Source of the DNA: Rudaeicoccus suwonensis
Lineage (GTDB): Bacteria; Actinomycetota; Actinomycetes; Actinomycetales; Dermatophilaceae
Reading direction: 5' to 3'
Length of the DNA stretch: 64,000 nucleotides
NCBI RefSeq assembly: GCF_007829035.1
Contig: NZ_VIVQ01000001.1
Location: 744,001-808,000, forward strand
Below are positions 1 to 8,902 of this stretch, in pieces (position 1 is the stretch's first letter; each line of letters begins with the position of its first letter). The notes beneath the pieces were generated by a model. It saw nothing but the letters and a program-made list of their open reading frames with translations. It was not told where the DNA came from and did not search any database. Position numbers and translations under genes: made by a program.

Positions 1-90
1 GCGCGGAGCGCGACAATGGCACGGCCGACCGCGCGACGGTCGGCTCGAGCACGACCGACGAGACCCGTCATACCCCTACCAAGGATGTTC

Positions 91-597
91 ATGTCTGACA
101 CTGCCTCCACCCGCGACCTGGCGCCCATCGACCCGGAGCGGGTGCGTACGCCGCTGCGGGTGTTCCGCGTGCTGGCGATCGTCGTGGCGATCGGCCTGCT
201 GCTGGTCGTCGTCGAGGTGATCATGCACTACGGCTACCACAACGAGTCGTTGTACTGGTGGCTCCCGGTGCATGGCTACCTTTACATCGCCTATTGCGTG
301 GCGACCTTCTGGCTCGGCACCCGGATGAAGTGGGGCCTGGGCCGGATGGCGATCATCATGCTCGCCGGCTGGGTGCCCTTCCTGTCCTTCTACGCCGAAT
401 ACCGCACGACGCAGCTGGTGCGCGCGGAGTTCGGTGGCCACCTGCCGACCGACCGCGTCGCGTATGACGATGCCCCGGGCCAGGAGATCGCGGACCGCGA
501 TGTGACCGGTCAGGGCGCCCCGGCGGAGCACGACGTCGCCGACCACGACGGCGCCGACGTGCAGGACAGCCCGGCCGTCGGCCTCGACAAGAACTGA
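91..597 (+). CDS. DUF3817 integral membrane protein
   Basis: Small membrane protein of about 168 residues. An N-terminal cytoplasmic tail is followed by roughly three hydrophobic segments (about residues 22-45, 55-75 and 80-98). The stretch around [20 protein letters not shown] resembles the DUF3817 family of actinobacterial membrane proteins. The C-terminal 60 residues are acidic and look disordered. The ATG at 91 is preferred over upstream in-frame ATGs because AAGGA lies just upstream at 81-85. It sits 28 bp before guaA on the same strand; DUF3817 genes commonly neighbour guaA in actinobacteria. Biochemical function is unknown. Confidence 0.75.
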   Translation: MSDTASTRDLAPIDPERVRTPLRVFRVLAIVVAIGLLLVVVEVIMHYGYHNESLYWWLPVHGYLYIAYCVATFWLGTRMKWGLGRMAIIMLAGWVPFLSFYAEYRTTQLVRAEFGGHLPTDRVAYDDAPGQEIADRDVTGQGAPAEHDVADHDGADVQDSPAVGLDKN

Positions 598-625
598 TCG
601 CGGCAGGGCCGTTAGCCTTACCCGC

Positions 626-2203
626 GTGACCGCCCCTTTGCAGCAGCACCCGGTCGTGGTGCTGGATTTCGGTGCCCAGTATGCCCAGCTCATCGCCCGG
701 CGGGTGCGTGAGGCGGCATTGTTCAGCGAGGTGATGCCGCACACCGCGTCGACCCAGGAGATCCTGAACCGGCAGCCGGCGGCAATAATCCTCTCCGGTG
801 GCCCGTCTTCGGTGTATGACGAGGGCGCGCCTTCCCTCGACCCGGCCCTGCTGGATGCCGGGGTCCCGGTCTTCGGCATCTGCTACGGATTCCAGGCCAT
901 GGTGCGGGCGCTCGGCGGCACCGTCGAGCACACCGGGCTGCGCGAGTACGGCGCGACCCAGGCGCAGATCGACGACACCTCCTCGACACTGTTCAACGGC
1001 CAGCCTGGCGAGCAGTCGGTGTGGATGAGCCACGGCGACTCCGCCTCACTGGCCCCCGAGGGCATCCGGGTGACCGCGACGACGCCAGGGGCTGCCGTTG
1101 CGGCGATCGAGGACGACGAGCGCCAGCTGTATGGCGTGCAGTGGCACCCCGAAGTGTTGCACTCCACGTTCGGCCAGCGGGTGCTGGAGAACTTCCTGCT
1201 GCGCGGCGCACGTCTCGAACCCGACTGGACCCCGGCCGCAATGGCCGACGAACTCATCGACCAGGTGCGCGATCAGGTCGGTGACGGACGCGCTCTGTGC
1301 GCGTTGTCCGGTGGCGTCGACTCCTCCGTCGCGGCCGCTCTTGTGCAGCGCGCGATCGGCGACCAACTCACCTGCGTGTTCGTCGATCACGGCCTGCTGC
1401 GCGACGGTGAGGCCGAGCAGGTCAAGAAGGATTTCGTCGCCGCGACCGGCGTCGATCTGGTCGTCATCGACGCCACCGAGCAGTTCCTGACCGCGCTCGC
1501 CGGTGTCAGTGACCCGGAGCAGAAGCGCAAGATCATCGGTGCTCAGTTCATCCGCTGCTTCGAGCAGGCGGCGCGCGACATCGTGCACGACCGCGGCGAC
1601 GACCAGCACCCGGTGAAATTCCTGGTGCAGGGCACGCTCTACCCCGACGTCGTCGAGTCCGGCGGTGGCACCGGCGCTGCCAACATCAAGTCGCACCACA
1701 ACGTCGGCGGACTGCCCGACGATCTGCAGTTCGCGTTGATCGAGCCGCTGCGGCTGTTGTTCAAGGACGAAGTGCGCCAGGTCGGGCTCGAACTCGGTGT
1801 GCCCGAGGAGATCGTGCACCGGCAGCCCTTCCCTGGCCCGGGCCTCGGCATACGTATCGTCGGCGAGGTCACCGCCGAGCGGCTGGAGATCCTGCGCGCA
1901 GCCGACAAGATCGCGCGCGCCGAACTCACCGCTGCCGGTCTCGACCGTGACATCTGGCAGTGCCCCGTGGTGTTGCTGGCCGATGTGCGATCGGTGGGCG
2001 TGCAGGGCGACGGCCGCACCTACGGGCACCCCATCGTGCTGCGGCCGGTGTCCTCGGAGGACGCGATGACGGCCGACTGGACCCGGCTGCCGTATGACGT
2101 GCTGGCGCGTATCTCGAACCGCATCACCAACGAGGTGGCTGACGTCAACCGCGTCGTACTCGATGTGACGAGCAAGCCGCCAGGCACGATCGAATGGGAG
2201 TAG
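626..2203 (+). CDS. guaA: GMP synthase (glutamine-hydrolysing)
   Basis: Converts XMP, glutamine and ATP to GMP, the last step of guanine nucleotide synthesis, in the cytoplasm. The 525 residues match the usual length. The N-terminal class I amidotransferase has the nucleophile in [10 protein letters not shown] (Cys about 86) and the His-Glu pair in YGVQWHPE (about 172). The ATP-pyrophosphatase P-loop is [12 protein letters not shown] (about 230). The C-terminal dimerisation domain ends in the family-typical KPPGTIEWE. The GTG at 626 is used. It is probably co-transcribed with the DUF3817 gene 28 bp upstream. Confidence 0.97.
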   Translation: MTAPLQQHPVVVLDFGAQYAQLIARRVREAALFSEVMPHTASTQEILNRQPAAIILSGGPSSVYDEGAPSLDPALLDAGVPVFGICYGFQAMVRALGGTVEHTGLREYGATQAQIDDTSSTLFNGQPGEQSVWMSHGDSASLAPEGIRVTATTPGAAVAAIEDDERQLYGVQWHPEVLHSTFGQRVLENFLLRGARLEPDWTPAAMADELIDQVRDQVGDGRALCALSGGVDSSVAAALVQRAIGDQLTCVFVDHGLLRDGEAEQVKKDFVAATGVDLVVIDATEQFLTALAGVSDPEQKRKIIGAQFIRCFEQAARDIVHDRGDDQHPVKFLVQGTLYPDVVESGGGTGAANIKSHHNVGGLPDDLQFALIEPLRLLFKDEVRQVGLELGVPEEIVHRQPFPGPGLGIRIVGEVTAERLEILRAADKIARAELTAAGLDRDIWQCPVVLLADVRSVGVQGDGRTYGHPIVLRPVSSEDAMTADWTRLPYDVLARISNRITNEVADVNRVVLDVTSKPPGTIEWE

Positions 2204-2266
2204 CGCCACCCGGTGCGCACGCTGCGGATACAGCGGGTGCATAGAGTGCGGCGTCATACTGAACCT

Positions 2267-3124
2267 GTGAGCGCTTCACCGATCTCGGAGTACCGGACCC
2301 AGACCCAGGTCCGCCCCGTCGTCGCGCCGCGACGCACAGTACCTGCCTGGCTGCACATCGTGGCGATGATCGCCGTCGCGGTCACTGTGATGTCGCTGCT
2401 CGTGCGTTTTGCGATCCACTCGATGCGCGGGTTCCGCTTCGACCAGCGACTGATGGACTCGGTGACCACGTCCGCGGGCGCTTGGAGCAGTTTCATGGAT
2501 GTGCTGTCGCGGGTGACCGATTTCTCGGTCGCGGCGTGCCTCATCGGCTGCGTGGCGATCGCGGTGGTGCAGCGCAGGCTCGCCGTCGCCATGGGAGCGA
2601 TCGTGCTGGTCGCGGGGGCGAATGTCACCACGCAGGTGCTGAAGTATCGCGTCTTCGAGGCGGTGGTCGGCAACAACAGCCTGCCCAGCGGGCACACAAC
2701 GGTAGGGCTGTCGCTGGCGCTCGCATTCGTGCTCGTGGCGCCCCCGTCGTGGCGCCAGGTCGTCGTGCCGTTTGCGGCGCTGTCGGCAACCTTCGTTGGG
2801 GCCGGCACAGTCGCCGGGCATTGGCACCGTCCGGCGGACGTCGCTGCGGGCGGAATGGTGTGTCTCGGCTGGGCAGCCGTTGCCCTCGCCGTGGTGGCGC
2901 TGTTCCAGAGCCGGGTCGTGGTGACGCAGGCGCGGCGCGGGCTGCTTCTCGGGGCGCTGCTCGGTGTCGTTGTGGCTGGTGTTGCGTTCGTGGCGATGGG
3001 CGTCCGCCCGTCACTGGGCATCTCGGACGTGCCGGTCGCGACGTTCACGCTGACGGCGCTCGGGGTGATGTTCGCGATCGTGGTCGGCTGGGTCTCGATC
3101 GCGATGGACCGCATCGTCGCCTGA
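2267..3124 (+). CDS. PAP2-family membrane phosphatase
   Basis: Integral membrane protein of about 285 residues with five to seven hydrophobic segments. It carries the PAP2 acid phosphatase signatures: PSGHTT in the middle, and GHWHRPADV further on, which supplies the histidine and aspartate of the third motif. Such enzymes dephosphorylate lipid phosphates such as undecaprenyl pyrophosphate or phosphatidate at the membrane. Substrate cannot be read from sequence. The GTG at 2267 (VSASPIS) is preferred over GTG 2213, which would add a charged tail next to the guaA stop. The stop codon lies inside a 9-bp tandem repeat. Confidence 0.8.
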   Translation: MSASPISEYRTQTQVRPVVAPRRTVPAWLHIVAMIAVAVTVMSLLVRFAIHSMRGFRFDQRLMDSVTTSAGAWSSFMDVLSRVTDFSVAACLIGCVAIAVVQRRLAVAMGAIVLVAGANVTTQVLKYRVFEAVVGNNSLPSGHTTVGLSLALAFVLVAPPSWRQVVVPFAALSATFVGAGTVAGHWHRPADVAAGGMVCLGWAAVALAVVALFQSRVVVTQARRGLLLGALLGVVVAGVAFVAMGVRPSLGISDVPVATFTLTALGVMFAIVVGWVSIAMDRIVA

Positions 3125-3156
3125 CCGGGCTGACCGGCCTGACCGGCCTGACCGGC
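3121..3156. repeat. 9-bp tandem repeat over a stop codon
   Basis: Four head-to-tail copies of CTGACCGGS (3121-3129, 3130-3138, 3139-3147, 3148-3156). The first copy contains the TGA stop of the PAP2 gene (3122-3124), so each later copy repeats a TGA in the same register. No function is evident. Confidence 0.85.
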
Positions 3157-3255
3157 GAAGGTTGATCAGCGCCCGACTGGCGTGAACTGGGCTGGCCAAG
3201 GTTCACCTGGCGGCTCGGAGTCTGCGCCTGCACGCGTGTGGCACTCGTGACGCCG

Positions 3256-3530
3256 CACGAGATATCAGGATGTGCCGGTTTGTTGGTCGAGTTCCGACAA
3301 GAAGTGACATCTCGTGGCTGGCGGTTCAGCGGGTTCCGGCAAGAAGTGCCATCTCGTGGCTGGCGGGCCGGAGTCGTCTCACGAGATATCAGGATGTGCC
3401 GGCATTCGTGCGGCGCTTGGGCAAATGGCGACATCTCGTGGCTGGCCGGTCAGCGCGATCCGACGAAGAGCGACATCTCGTGGCTGGCGAGGTGGCGGGA
3501 TCCGGCAATTGGCGACATCTGGTGGCTGAT
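3256..3530. repeat. 42-bp interspersed repeat array, copy 1
   Basis: The core GACATCTCGTGGCTGG occurs at 3306, 3430 and 3472, with variants at 3348 (GCCATCTCG) and 3514 (GACATCTGG). Neighbouring copies are spaced 42, 42 and 42 bp, except for one 82-bp step. Each core is preceded by CCGRC plus a short variable stretch. Two near-identical copies in the opposite orientation start at 3256 and 3380 (CACGAGATATCAGGATGTG). The same family recurs at 44151-44444 and as an inverted pair at 7019-7075. With the 122-bp repeat it fills the 745-bp convergent gap 3125-3869, where no gene is credible. Confidence 0.8.
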
Positions 3531-3584
3531 GTACCAGGTTCTTCGGCGGAGACGATGCTGCTCGGAGACCGTCGCCGGACGATT

Positions 3585-3843
3585 CGCCGGATCGGCGAGT
3601 TGTTTGTGACGGGTGGGGCTACATGGGCTGGTGTGGCGGGTGATGCAGCCGGAAGTGCCGAATCGGCGACTTGTGGTGGGGGAGGGGTGCGTGATGCGCC
3701 AGAAGTCGCCGGATCGGCGAGTTGTGTGTGACGCCTGGGGCTATATAGGCCGGTGTGGCGGGTGATGCAGCCGGAAGTGCCGAATCGGCGACTTATGGTG
3801 GGGGAGGTGATGCGGCTGCAAGTGCCGAATCGGCGACTATGAC
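3585..3843. repeat. 122-bp tandem duplication plus partial third copy
   Basis: Two direct copies of about 122 bp lie at 3585-3706 and 3707-3828. Both begin CGCCGGATCGGCGAGTTGT and contain GTGATGCAGCCGGAAGTGCC (3640 and 3762), then CGAATCGGCGACTT. A third partial copy of the last 35-40 bp starts at 3807. Short palindromes (GCCGAATCGGC) recur in each copy. It lies between the convergent PAP2 and flippase-like genes. Confidence 0.8.
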
Positions 3844-3869
3844 GGCAGTCGCGCGCTGGTGACGTGGTT

Positions 3870-5003
3870 CTACGAAGGTAGAGGCTTGCTGGTCAGACTG
3901 ACCTTGGGCGACGTCAGCCAGGCGAGCCACCCGACGGCTCCGAGCGGAATCTCGGCCACATGCGTGAACAGCGCGAAGATGAGCGCTCCTGCGAGTGCGG
4001 CGGCGGAATTCGCACCCCACGCGACCAGCACGCCGACGACTGCGAGTTCGGTGAAGCCGAGACCGCCGGGCGTGATCGGGATCGCCGTCATCAAACGTCC
4101 GATGGCGTATGCCGCAAACAGTTCCGCGATCGGCAGGTCGACGTGCACCGCCGCCATCGCTCGCCAAAACAGGATGAACCAGATGCCCAGCTGGCCGGCG
4201 ACACCGAACGTCATACCGAACCAGCCGTGCTTGGTGACGGTCGAGATACGAGCACGCTGGTCGAGCATGAGGTGCTTGATGCCGATCGGTTGGCCCTTGG
4301 CCTCGCCACGGCGTAGCCGCGCGAGCAGATGACCGAAGCGTGAGTCGACCTGATCGCCGAGCCAGGCAGTCCACCGCGGACTGGTGAGAATGAACGCGAA
4401 CGCGATGAGCAGCAGCAGACCGGTCACCCCGCCCCACCAGACGGCGCGCCGGACGATGGTCGGCATCGCCTCGGTCTGTGACGAAACTGCCGCAATCCCT
4501 ATCAGTGGCAAGGCGATTCGGGCCAGGACGTTCCAGAGACCACTCACGATCAGGCCGGTCGAGATGTTGCGCCGCTTGAACCCCCACGAGCGCAGCATGA
4601 GATAGGTCGACGCCATACCGACGGCTCCACCACCGGGCAGGATGTTGCTCACGGCGGACCCGGACACGTTGATGATCGATGCCTTGACGTGGCTCAGGCC
4701 GGGGATCGCCGCGGTCAACGTGAACGTGTATGCCGCGAGCCCGAGCAGCATGATGCCGAACATCTCGAACGACGCGCGCGGGCCGACCAGGTTGAGGTGG
4801 TGGCCGATGGCCTTCCAGGTGGTGTTGGTCATGAACGGAAGGCCGACGGCGATCAGCAGGATCGCGAGGGCGAAGCCGAAGAACGCCTGAAGCCCCATCC
4901 GCCAGGTCAGCATCGGCATCGACGGCGTGGTCATCTCGTCGTCGTCATCGCCGATGTCGGCGCCCTCGCCGTCCTCGGCCACGCCGGTGGGTCGTTCTGT
5001 CAT
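3870..5003 (-). CDS. YbhN/UPF0104-family flippase-like membrane protein
   Basis: 377 residues: an acidic cytoplasmic N-terminus, then about eight hydrophobic segments. The pattern resembles the lysylphosphatidylglycerol synthetase/YbhN (AglD-like) membrane family, including SGSAVSNILPGGGAVGMA near residues 115-132 and ITPGGLGFTELAVVG near the C-terminus. Relatives are thought to move or modify lipid-linked glycans; this is inference here. It overlaps the upstream PIG-L gene by 4 bp (ATGA), so the two are translationally coupled. With the divergent glycosyltransferase they form a plausible glycolipid-processing trio. Confidence 0.8.
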   Translation of the reverse strand: MTERPTGVAEDGEGADIGDDDDEMTTPSMPMLTWRMGLQAFFGFALAILLIAVGLPFMTNTTWKAIGHHLNLVGPRASFEMFGIMLLGLAAYTFTLTAAIPGLSHVKASIINVSGSAVSNILPGGGAVGMASTYLMLRSWGFKRRNISTGLIVSGLWNVLARIALPLIGIAAVSSQTEAMPTIVRRAVWWGGVTGLLLLIAFAFILTSPRWTAWLGDQVDSRFGHLLARLRRGEAKGQPIGIKHLMLDQRARISTVTKHGWFGMTFGVAGQLGIWFILFWRAMAAVHVDLPIAELFAAYAIGRLMTAIPITPGGLGFTELAVVGVLVAWGANSAAALAGALIFALFTHVAEIPLGAVGWLAWLTSPKVSLTSKPLPS

Positions 5004-5806
5004 GCCAACCCCGCGAAGATGTCATCGCTGACCGGGCCGGAGTGTGCCGGGTCGCGGAACCACTCGCGGCCGAACACCCAGTCATAGACCGGCCGCGGGA
5101 TTCGCACGAAGACCCCGAGCGTGCGGTCGGCGCCGTCGGCTGCCGCCTGTGAGGCGTGCGCGCGCATCGCGGCCTTCTTGGCGCTGATCTGGTGCCGTAC
5201 GTCGATGCGGTGCGTGATCTGCGCCCGCGGCGTGAACGACCGCTCGTAGACGCCCATGTCGAAGTCGCTGGGGAAGGTGTAGAAGCGCGCCACGAAGCGG
5301 ATCGCTCGCACCAGCAGCTCACGGGGAACCGTCGCCTCGATCACCCGCGGCGTCCCGGCAATGCGCGCTGCCTCGGCGCCCACCTCGTGAACCTTCACAT
5401 GATCGCGGTGGCCGTAGCCGCCGGCTACGTCATACGACATGAGCACGTCGGCATTCTCCTCGCGCAGAATCTGCGCCAGCCGCTGGGCTGCCTCCCCGGT
5501 ACCGGCGCGCACGAAGCGCACGCTGCCCGGTGGATCCGCCGCGATCTCGCCGACCATGCCGGAGTCGGCATACCCGAGATGTATGACGCGCGCGACACCC
5601 AGCGCTGCGGCACTGCGCTGCAATTCCGCGAGCCGGCGCTCGCCCAGATCGCTGCGGTATTCCTCGGATGTCAGGCCAAGAGCGCCGTCGGTCGCCACCA
5701 CGATGACGACACGGTGGCCTGCTGCCGCGGCCTTCGCCAGGGTGCCGGCCGTCAGCAGCGCTTCGTCGTCGGGATGAGCGTGAAAGCTCACCAGTGTGTG
5801 GGACAT
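5000..5806 (-). CDS. PIG-L family deacetylase
   Basis: About 268 residues. The N-terminus carries the Zn-binding signature HAHPDDEALLTAGTLA (about residues 9-24) of LmbE/PIG-L N-acetylglucosamine deacetylases, and SYDVAGGYGHRDHVKVH near residue 150 supplies the third ligand (HxxH). Members include MshB and Mca of mycothiol metabolism, but this protein cannot be assigned to either by eye. The ATG at 5806 (MSHTLVSF) is chosen because it starts right at the conserved domain. It is divergent from the glycosyltransferase with about 34 bp between starts, and coupled to the flippase-like gene. Confidence 0.85.
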   Translation of the reverse strand: MSHTLVSFHAHPDDEALLTAGTLAKAAAAGHRVVIVVATDGALGLTSEEYRSDLGERRLAELQRSAAALGVARVIHLGYADSGMVGEIAADPPGSVRFVRAGTGEAAQRLAQILREENADVLMSYDVAGGYGHRDHVKVHEVGAEAARIAGTPRVIEATVPRELLVRAIRFVARFYTFPSDFDMGVYERSFTPRAQITHRIDVRHQISAKKAAMRAHASQAAADGADRTLGVFVRIPRPVYDWVFGREWFRDPAHSGPVSDDIFAGLA

Positions 5807-5840
5807 CGGCCCCATCCTCGCGCATGGCACCCTGAAACCT

Positions 5841-6998
5841 GTGAAGGTGGCCCTGCTTTCGGATTGTTACCTGCCGCGCCTGGGCGGGATCGAGGTGCAG
5901 GTGCACGATCTCGCACGCCGGCTGACCACCGCTGGGCATGAGGTGGAGGTGTGCACGATCACCCCGGGGCCGGCCGATCCGGTCGATGGGGTGCGGGTGC
6001 ATCGGCTGGGGCTGCGGCGCGAGTTGCCCGGTGATCTGCTGGTAGATCCGCTGGCGGTGCGACCGTTGCGAAAACTGTTGCGGGACAGCGGTTTCGATGT
6101 CGCGCACGCGCACATGGGTGTGCTGAGCCCGTTCGCGATGGATGCCGTCCGGGTCAGTCTCGGGCTGGGTGTGCCGACGGCCGTGACGTGGCACTGCGTG
6201 ACTGCTCGCGCAGAACCGGTGGTGGGGCTGGCGGGGTACGTCCGGCGGTGGGCGCGTCGCGGTGCGGCCCTGTCGGCCGTGTCTGCCGTCGCCGCCGAGC
6301 CGATCCGGCGACTGTCGGCTGCACCAGTGGCGATTCTGCCGAACGGTATCGACGTGGACTACTGGTCGCCGCGCTCGGTGCGGAACGGTGGAGCCGCCCA
6401 GGGCGAGAACGCGCAGCCTGGGAATGGCGTGCGAGTGGCGTCGGCGATGCGCCTGGCCGCGCGCAAGAGGCCGCTTGAGTTGGTGCAGGCGGTACGCGAG
6501 GCGCGCGAGATCGTGGCGGGAGCGGTCGACATACAGCTCGAGATCTTGGGGGAGGGGCCGTTGCGGGGGCGGTTGGAGGCGACGGGTGCGGGCGACTGGT
6601 GCTCGTTGCCGGGCCGGTTGAGCCGGGAGCAGTTGCGCGAGCGCTATCGAAGCGCCGATGTCTATGTGGCGCCGGCACGATTGGAGGCCTTCGGGATTGC
6701 GGCCCTGGAGGCTCGCTCGGTCGGGCTGCCGGTGGTCGCTCCGCGCCGCAGCGGCGTCGCGTCGTTCGTCGTCGACGGTCAGAACGGCCTCCTCGCGGAT
6801 GACGATGCGGGTCTGGCCGCCGCGATCGCCCGAGTGGCGCTGGACCAGGACCTACGAGCACGTATGGCGGATCTCAATCGCACCGAACGCCCCGTCCAGT
6901 CGTGGCCGGCGGTGGTCGAACTCGCAGAGGCGGAGTATCGCCGCGCGATCACCCTACGTCGCGCGGGAGGGGTGGGGGCTGACGGTCACGAGGGCTGA
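5841..6998 (+). CDS. Glycosyltransferase family 4
   Basis: About 385 residues with a GT-B fold. The N-terminal half opens with VALLSDCYLPRLGGIEVQVHDLARRL, the acceptor-side glycine-rich motif of GT4 enzymes. The C-terminal half has ARLEAFGIAALEARSVGLPV, whose EAFGIAALEA is the E-x7-E nucleotide-sugar motif. It resembles PimB'-type mannosyltransferases in style, but substrate is not determinable. The GTG at 5841 is chosen because the protein then begins MKVALLSD like the family. It is divergent from the PIG-L/flippase-like pair, suggesting a shared glycolipid or glycoconjugate role. Confidence 0.85.
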   Translation: MKVALLSDCYLPRLGGIEVQVHDLARRLTTAGHEVEVCTITPGPADPVDGVRVHRLGLRRELPGDLLVDPLAVRPLRKLLRDSGFDVAHAHMGVLSPFAMDAVRVSLGLGVPTAVTWHCVTARAEPVVGLAGYVRRWARRGAALSAVSAVAAEPIRRLSAAPVAILPNGIDVDYWSPRSVRNGGAAQGENAQPGNGVRVASAMRLAARKRPLELVQAVREAREIVAGAVDIQLEILGEGPLRGRLEATGAGDWCSLPGRLSREQLRERYRSADVYVAPARLEAFGIAALEARSVGLPVVAPRRSGVASFVVDGQNGLLADDDAGLAAAIARVALDQDLRARMADLNRTERPVQSWPAVVELAEAEYRRAITLRRAGGVGADGHEG

Positions 6999-7018
6999 AG
7001 TGGCGCGGTTCGGTGCCA

Positions 7019-7075
7019 CGAGATGTCGTCATTTGTCAGCGCTCGGCACTGGTTCCGACCGCTCTTGACATCTCG
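7019..7075. repeat. Inverted pair of the 42-bp repeat core
   Basis: CGAGATGTC (7019-7027) and GACATCTCG (7067-7075) face each other across 39 bp, with TTCCGACC at 7053-7060 as in the larger arrays. The element overlaps the 3' end of the gene on the minus strand and follows the stop of the glycosyltransferase, so it sits at a convergent gene junction. Confidence 0.6.
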
Positions 7076-7359
7076 CGGAACGGGTGGCGACGCGAGCGGC
7101 GGCGCAGAACGGCAGTGGCACCGGCTACCGCGACAAGGGTGAGGCCGAGCCCGGCGGCCAGCACCGGCGCCAGAATGGCCCAGTCGGGGTGGGGCGCGAG
7201 GAATCCGACGAGGATCGCGACCGCGATGACCAGCAGGATCAGGCCGTGGACCACAGTCGCGACGCTCGGGCCGGCAGGTGCTGCGGGAGCGGTGACCGGT
7301 TGCGGTCGCCCGTCCGTGCCCGAGGTCGGAGACTGGTCCCAGCCGGTGGAGTGGCTCAT
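7036..7359 (-). CDS. Small two-TM membrane protein next to PspC gene
   Basis: 107 residues with a Pro/Ala-rich N-terminus and two hydrophobic helices (about residues 33-55 and 61-82), followed by an Arg-rich cytoplasmic tail. No family is recognised. Its ATG overlaps the stop of the upstream PspC-domain gene by 4 bp, so it is very likely co-translated and part of the same envelope-stress unit. Its last codons run into a copy of the dispersed GACATCTCG repeat. Confidence 0.7.
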   Translation of the reverse strand: MSHSTGWDQSPTSGTDGRPQPVTAPAAPAGPSVATVVHGLILLVIAVAILVGFLAPHPDWAILAPVLAAGLGLTLVAVAGATAVLRRRSRRHPFREMSRAVGTSAER

Positions 7360-8777
7360 CGCGGGTCTCCGATGCTGATCTGGCCGATGCCCACCCGCGC
7401 ATCGACGGTGATGGTGTCGGTGCCGCTGCCGATCGTCGTGGTCTGATTCAGCCGGAGGCCGGACTGGTCGTTGTCGACGCTGTTGCGGTTGCCGTTGACC
7501 CCGCGGGAATCGGTGGCACCGGTGGGGTCGATCGAGCCGGCGTCGACCGTGCTGTGCACGACCAGGCGAGCTCCGATCGGCGGGATGATCACCAGCTGAC
7601 CGATGTTGACCCGGGCGGTGATCGTCGAATCAGATTCAAGTGCAGCGGTTTTCAGATCACGCAGGTCAAGTGTCCCCTGGCCGACACGCATGGCGAACAG
7701 TCGCTGCTGTCCGGCTGCCACGGACGTCGGTTGCCAGTGCTGGTCACCGATCGGGCCGGTCCAGGGCAAGTTCGTCGGCAGCGCGAGGCTCGCGACCGCG
7801 AGCACTGCCGCGACTCTCGTCGCCGACGCCAGCCCACCCCCGCGGCGGCCGGCCAATCCCCCGAGGATCAGCCCGACCGCCGCGACGGCGATTCCCGCTC
7901 CCAGCCCCACCTGCAAAGCACTGCCGCTGCGTCCGGCTGTGGTGAGAATCAAGGCGCTGCAGGCGCCGGTCACCATCGCCACGCCGGCGATCGCCAGTGA
8001 CAGCAACGGGTTCAGCGTCGCGCGACGCGGGCGCGGTGGCAGCCACACGCGTTCGACGGGAGGTGCGGACGCATCGGGGGAGCCGGGGACGGGAGCGCCT
8101 GCGGCATACCTGCCCGTGTGCTGAGGGCCGGCGTGCAGTGTGTCCGGTGCGGTGTTGTTCCGGTCGCTCTTGCGCAGGTCGACGGTGAGATCGACAGGGC
8201 CGTCACCGCCGGGCTCTGCGTGCATGGCGGTCGCGCTGCCTGCACCGAAGGCGTGCTGGACCTGGCGAGTCAGGCGTGACAGCCATTGCTCCGGGGACTC
8301 CCCGGAGTGGCGCGCACCGGGGCCGCTTCCGCTCCACGCCACGATGATCCAGGCGAGGAGAACGATGCCGATCACCGGTCCGCCGAAGCTCCAGCCCCAG
8401 CCGCCGCTCCAGAAGAATCCGAAGCCGCTGAAGACCACGATCGCACTGATCACCGTCAACAGGACGGCGCCGGCATCGCCGCGACGGACGGCGCGTTCGG
8501 CGACGATGCTGCCGCTCTCGTCCGGCAACAGGCACCAGGCGAGCAGATAGACCGGAATTCCCAACCCGAACATGAATGTCGCCAGCACGAAGCCTGCCCG
8601 CACAATGAGCGGATCGACGTCCCACCGTCTGGCGGCACCGGCACAGACACCGGCGCACCAGCGGCCATCATGCTGCCGGACGACCGGTGCGTTGCGGCAG
8701 GCGGCGAACAACCGTCCCAGCGCGTCGCGGGCCTGCGGCCCGGCCGCGGGTGCTCCCTGATGAGTCTGCTGCGTCAT
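7356..8777 (-). CDS. PspC-domain membrane protein with LiaF-like C-terminus
   Basis: About 473 residues. The N-terminal PspC domain (about residues 30-95) includes WCAGVCAGAARRWDVDPLIV and an amphipathic helix plus TM ending YLLAWCLLPDE. Several further TM segments follow (about 100-290). The C-terminal 150 residues form a beta-rich extracytoplasmic region with repeated hydrophobic-strand motifs such as GTLDLRDLKTAALESDSTIT, like LiaF/adhesin-type sensor domains. It probably senses or restrains the envelope-stress kinase encoded divergently from 8903, which has its own PspC domain. The ATG at 8777 is chosen over far-upstream starts because it leaves a 125-bp divergent promoter. Confidence 0.8.
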   Translation of the reverse strand: MTQQTHQGAPAAGPQARDALGRLFAACRNAPVVRQHDGRWCAGVCAGAARRWDVDPLIVRAGFVLATFMFGLGIPVYLLAWCLLPDESGSIVAERAVRRGDAGAVLLTVISAIVVFSGFGFFWSGGWGWSFGGPVIGIVLLAWIIVAWSGSGPGARHSGESPEQWLSRLTRQVQHAFGAGSATAMHAEPGGDGPVDLTVDLRKSDRNNTAPDTLHAGPQHTGRYAAGAPVPGSPDASAPPVERVWLPPRPRRATLNPLLSLAIAGVAMVTGACSALILTTAGRSGSALQVGLGAGIAVAAVGLILGGLAGRRGGGLASATRVAAVLAVASLALPTNLPWTGPIGDQHWQPTSVAAGQQRLFAMRVGQGTLDLRDLKTAALESDSTITARVNIGQLVIIPPIGARLVVHSTVDAGSIDPTGATDSRGVNGNRNSVDNDQSGLRLNQTTTIGSGTDTITVDARVGIGQISIGDPR

Positions 8778-8902
8778 ACAACTCAGCCTGCGGCAGGCGG
8801 GCCACGTCTGCCATGCGGGTCGACCCTGAACCGGCCCTGAGCGGCCCCGGGTCGTCGGCCGGATGTGGTGTCGAAGGGCCTGCGGTGGGTCAGACTGACA
8901 TC

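Noticed and set aside
76-879. Long minus-strand frames over DUF3817 and guaA
   Set aside because: Shadows of the plus-strand genes, with arginine/histidine-rich translations and no family.
3238-3731. Several overlapping open frames of 70-150 codons in the convergent gap
   Set aside because: They run through the 42-bp repeat (a multiple of three keeps frames open) and the 122-bp repeat; no ribosome site, no family and low-complexity composition.
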